This document shows positions 60,632-64,000 of a stretch of DNA of 64,000 nt, piece by piece. The notes beneath the pieces are model-generated. The model was not told the origin of the DNA. It saw nothing but the letters and a program-made list of their open reading frames with translations, and ran no database searches. Numbering within the stretch: the stretch's first letter is position 1; every line of letters starts with the position of its first letter. The position numbers and the translations under genes are program-made. The stretch is from Petrosia ficiformis (Eukaryota; Porifera; Demospongiae; Haplosclerida; Petrosiidae), in contig OX345636.1 of the NCBI GenBank assembly GCA_947044365.1, positions 56,833,746 to 56,897,745 on the forward strand, given 5' to 3'.

Positions 60632-62554
60632 TTAATTGAGTGTAAATTAATACATGTACTTGTGCTATACATACTATATAAGTTACATGTACATGTTCAT
60701 ACTGTATTTACATGTATATTAGTACTTATACTTGTTATTATAATGCTTGTTGATATTATAATATGTACATGTAGTACATGTATACCATGTATATTACATG
60801 TACATGTACATGTACATACATACAGTGTGTACTGCAATACAGTATATATGCTATTGTACATTTTGTAACTAGCACACATCTACATACATGTACAATTATT
60901 CATGTTAATACTATAGATCATTTTCTTACTATTACATGTACATAGGATAGTACATGTACATGTACATGTACACAATATAGTTATGAGATATTATGTGAGC
61001 ATAAACAATACTATACCCACCAAACTACATGTACATGTTATTTTAGGTATCAGCTGTGTTTGTATGTACATGTACTACATGTATTAATTCAGCTATGATA
61101 ATTTATGATTATAATATCATTCAAGCCTTTCAAATGTTGATTACTAACACCTCGAGGATTCTGTGATATCATGATTGTTTTATAGTGACAATATTATATA
61201 CTCACCTATACAGATTCATTATTGGTTTTATTTGATAGTATAGGTCACATGTGAAAGTATAATTTCACTCCATTATTTTATTCATATACATATTCATATG
61301 CATGTACATGTACATAGTGGAATAAAAACAAGAAAATGAATTTTTAGTAATAGTTGGAACTATACAATATTCAAAATTAAATGAATCTGTATAAATACTA
61401 ATACATGTAATTCTCCCCCTTTTATACAAGTCATATTCCCACCTGATTATCTAATGATCCAGGTAACATGTTCACTTTAAGTTGGTACATAGTCTGGTAA
61501 TTATAGTGTATTTATTAACTGACATACAGTATAATTATATCAATAAAAAGTCACCATACAGTGCAGTAATTACTCTGTAGTTTCTACAGTACATTAAAAG
61601 TGGTTTGACAGTAATTGGTGTACTTATGAATTACTGTAATTACTGTACTATACTGACAGTAGAAATAAGGTAATTATTGTTACTGTATGATGACTTTTTA
61701 TTGACATGTATGGTACGTTTATCATTACTGTAAAAGTCATTTTTAAAACTAATTTTTAAATAAAACCTGTTCTTGTTATGCAAGCTATGAAAATACATGA
61801 AGTTTGATTAGTGTAGTTGTGAGAGACATCAAGCTGATAATTATATACCAATGCTAATTAATTAATTAATTAACCATTATATAGATGACATCAAATACAC
61901 GTATATGTAATTATTACACTTACAGTCACTATCCTAGCATAATGTTTGTGTTCAGTTGCAAGCTCTTAAAAGTCAAATACATGTGAATAATTTTGCCCCA
62001 TTTTTGGCTAAATGTTATAGACATGTACATTCTGTATTTATTATAATTATGGATAGTGACATTACCCTCATGATAAGACACAAACTGACTGAATGTTATA
62101 CGTACATTAAACATCTCTCCTGATACAATACATTGGCTATTCATAAATAAATCAAGTCTACCATTCTATTGTAAGCATTACTAGTATACAGTGTTCTCAA
62201 CAGGATTTTAGCACTTGGTAGTGCCTGTAAAACTAAGATTTATTAGGTGTGACTAAGTTTCTTGAATCAGGCCACAAGTTAGTAGGAAAATAATGAGTGA
62301 TAGTAGTGTAGGCTTAATCCCAGAGCTGAAATGATGGACCAGCACCACCACTAAAAAGCCTAGTGAGAACATACCCTGCTAGTATATTGTCTAATATATC
62401 CATAAATTAGACATGCTATGAGACCTTTTAAAGTGGACAATTTTCAGTCTCAATTGACCTCTTGCTAATCGTTTTAGTTAAACACCCTTTATAATATAAG
62501 AACAGCTTGCTATTCTGTAAAGTAGCCACTAAATGTCCCAAATAATATCTTTAC

Positions 62555-62830
62555 TAGAGAATGCTTGCATGCATGCAGTCATTGTGGGGCAAGCCTGAGA
62601 AGGAATAACCAAATGAGCAAAAGCAAGCAGAAGGGAAGAAGAGCAAAATGCAACAGTTCATGAGTTGGTTTTGGTTTTAGAGCAACAGGAACTCACAAAA
62701 CATGTAGATCAGTTTATCAGTACTATCAATCCAATCTCTCCTCTTTAGTCTCTGCAGTTTGTCTAGCTCTGTCCCTCTCTCTTCTTTTCATCGATCTCTT
62801 TTCATCCATAGCTATCACACAATGACACAC
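62555..62830 (+). repeat. Dispersed repeat, inverse of 13195-13585
   Basis: GCTTGCATGCATGCAG, AAGCCTGAGAAGG, GAGCAAAATGCAACAGTT and TCTTCTTTTCATCGATCTC match the earlier copy in reverse order and strand. Confidence 0.65.
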
Positions 62831-64000
62831 ATTTAGCTTTGTTAATTAATTAATAAAACGTATTTCAACAATAAGATATTTGCGAAATACATACGTACAT
62901 GTACCAAAAATTTATTGAAAAGTCAACACGGTTTAATAGAACATACGGAATCATGTATAATACATACACATGTACATACATGTACATACATATATACGTA
63001 AAGAAAATTCTCAACCAACTCCCTAGTGTAGGGCTCTCTCGGGCTCGTCTCAATTCAAACAACAATACATAAATAATATTACATGTATATATTATGGGCA
63101 ATAGATTGATACTAATATAATATAATTGATATAATACTTGAACATTCTCTACAATAATGATGTCTGTTAGCCATCTTGAAGATCTTGTTAATTGTATAGA
63201 CACTTGATAACAAATGATATGTGGTTATGAAGACATGTATGTCTATTAGCAGTAGTGTTGTATTATTATGACAATGATGAGCACTATTAGTTATAGTATG
63301 ACTAGTTTATCACTAGTTATGATTTAATTATCTATAATAATATAGGCTTACTAAAAGGGTTTTAATTTTAGATAACTAACTAAAATTCCCAATTATTGGT
63401 GAATTTTGATTTTAGTTAATTATAGTTATTTCATCACACCTGTAATTTACGTAGTTATAGTTTAGCTAAAAGTCATAATGTCTTTAATGGAAGGGGTTTT
63501 AGTTATAATTATGTTTAATTAAAACAACACTAATTGGTAGTTGTCATTTTGTAGCATAATATAGTATTATAGCTATATACATGTATGAATAATGTAATAT
63601 TAATTTTAAAAGTTAACACAATGGTATTATAGTACAATATACAAGAAAGAAGTGTGACTTACATCATAATATATGTGATGTAATTTTCAAAAACGGACAC
63701 TTCCCAAAAATTTGGTATCAGGAAGAGCTACAATATTAATCTTCATATTAATTTTCAGTACAAAATGGTAGACTTATGAGCTATTAACATTAATTTGATC
63801 GAAATTGTTTTACAGGAAAGTGTCCCTTTCCAAACATTAGATCACATATTGATGTTAGTTATATTTCATGTACATATATATACATGCTTTTTCTACATAA
63901 GCTATAACTATTCCTCTACATGTAATCACATATACACATAGTCACACACATGCTTTTATTGCTTTAACAATTCCTAAGAAATTTTGTGATAATATTTAGA

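Larger units (their letters stand above)
57081..64000 (+). other. Ankyrin gene intron 5 (at least 6.9 kb, open at the right edge)
   Basis: A 60-bp direct duplication follows the donor (AGATGTTAAATGTGGTTCAG at 57098 and 57173). Then come MITE copy 3 at 58155, the second segmental copy, the TTAA element at 60032 and the 62555 repeat. 60640-62190 and 62840-64000 are AT-rich with many ACATGTAC words; no exon was found in them. Confidence 0.5.

Overview
The window is nuclear DNA of a repeat-rich, AT-rich animal. Protein genes are split by introns with GT..AG ends, there is an enolase of animal type, and the mobile elements (piggyBac, hAT-like MITEs, a tRNA-headed SINE, LINE and YIDD-type reverse-transcriptase remains) are those of metazoan genomes. 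The texture (very long introns, TACATGTA palindromes almost everywhere) would suit a sponge or another early-branching animal, but no marker here fixes the species. There is no prokaryotic, organellar or CRISPR content.

Layout. 1-8135 is a satellite array of 90- and 94-bp monomers with visible higher-order duplications. 8136-18600 holds interspersed and tandem repeats, chiefly a 3.9-kb region bounded by 0.5-kb inverted arms (10261-14141) and an 83-bp minisatellite. 18926-19513 is a 588-bp element between TTAA sites, and 19523-23676 is an apparently complete piggyBac transposon: TTAA on both sides, 10-bp terminal inverted repeats and a three-exon transposase of about 616 aa with the DDD triad in place. 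23942-24647 is a nested foldback element. 25105-26327 (minus strand) carries the N-terminal part of enolase in three exon-like blocks. One internal exon is missing, there is an 8-nt deletion, and no C-terminal half was found, so it is probably a pseudogene. A LINE reverse-transcriptase remnant follows on the minus strand.

From 28210 to beyond the right edge runs the main host gene, on the plus strand: an ankyrin-repeat protein assembled from a six-codon first exon (28210-28227) and four single-repeat exons (32925-33014, 41178-41282, 48686-48781, 56991-57080). All are phase 0 and have canonical splice sites; most introns are 7.4-8.2 kb. Everything else between 28 and 64 kb lies in those introns: a G-tract element, minisatellites open in several frames, large inverted repeats, a broken YIDD reverse transcriptase, a 139-bp perfect inverted repeat, a 2.2-kb tandem duplication, hAT-like MITEs with 8-bp target duplications, and two further TTAA-bounded elements (48856-49128, 60032-60631).

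The window is therefore one long host gene, a damaged enolase copy and one potentially active transposon in a matrix of non-autonomous elements. Many of those elements are defined by their ends, target-site duplications or an uninterrupted paralogous site in the same window. Most long ORFs are accidents of tandem repeats.
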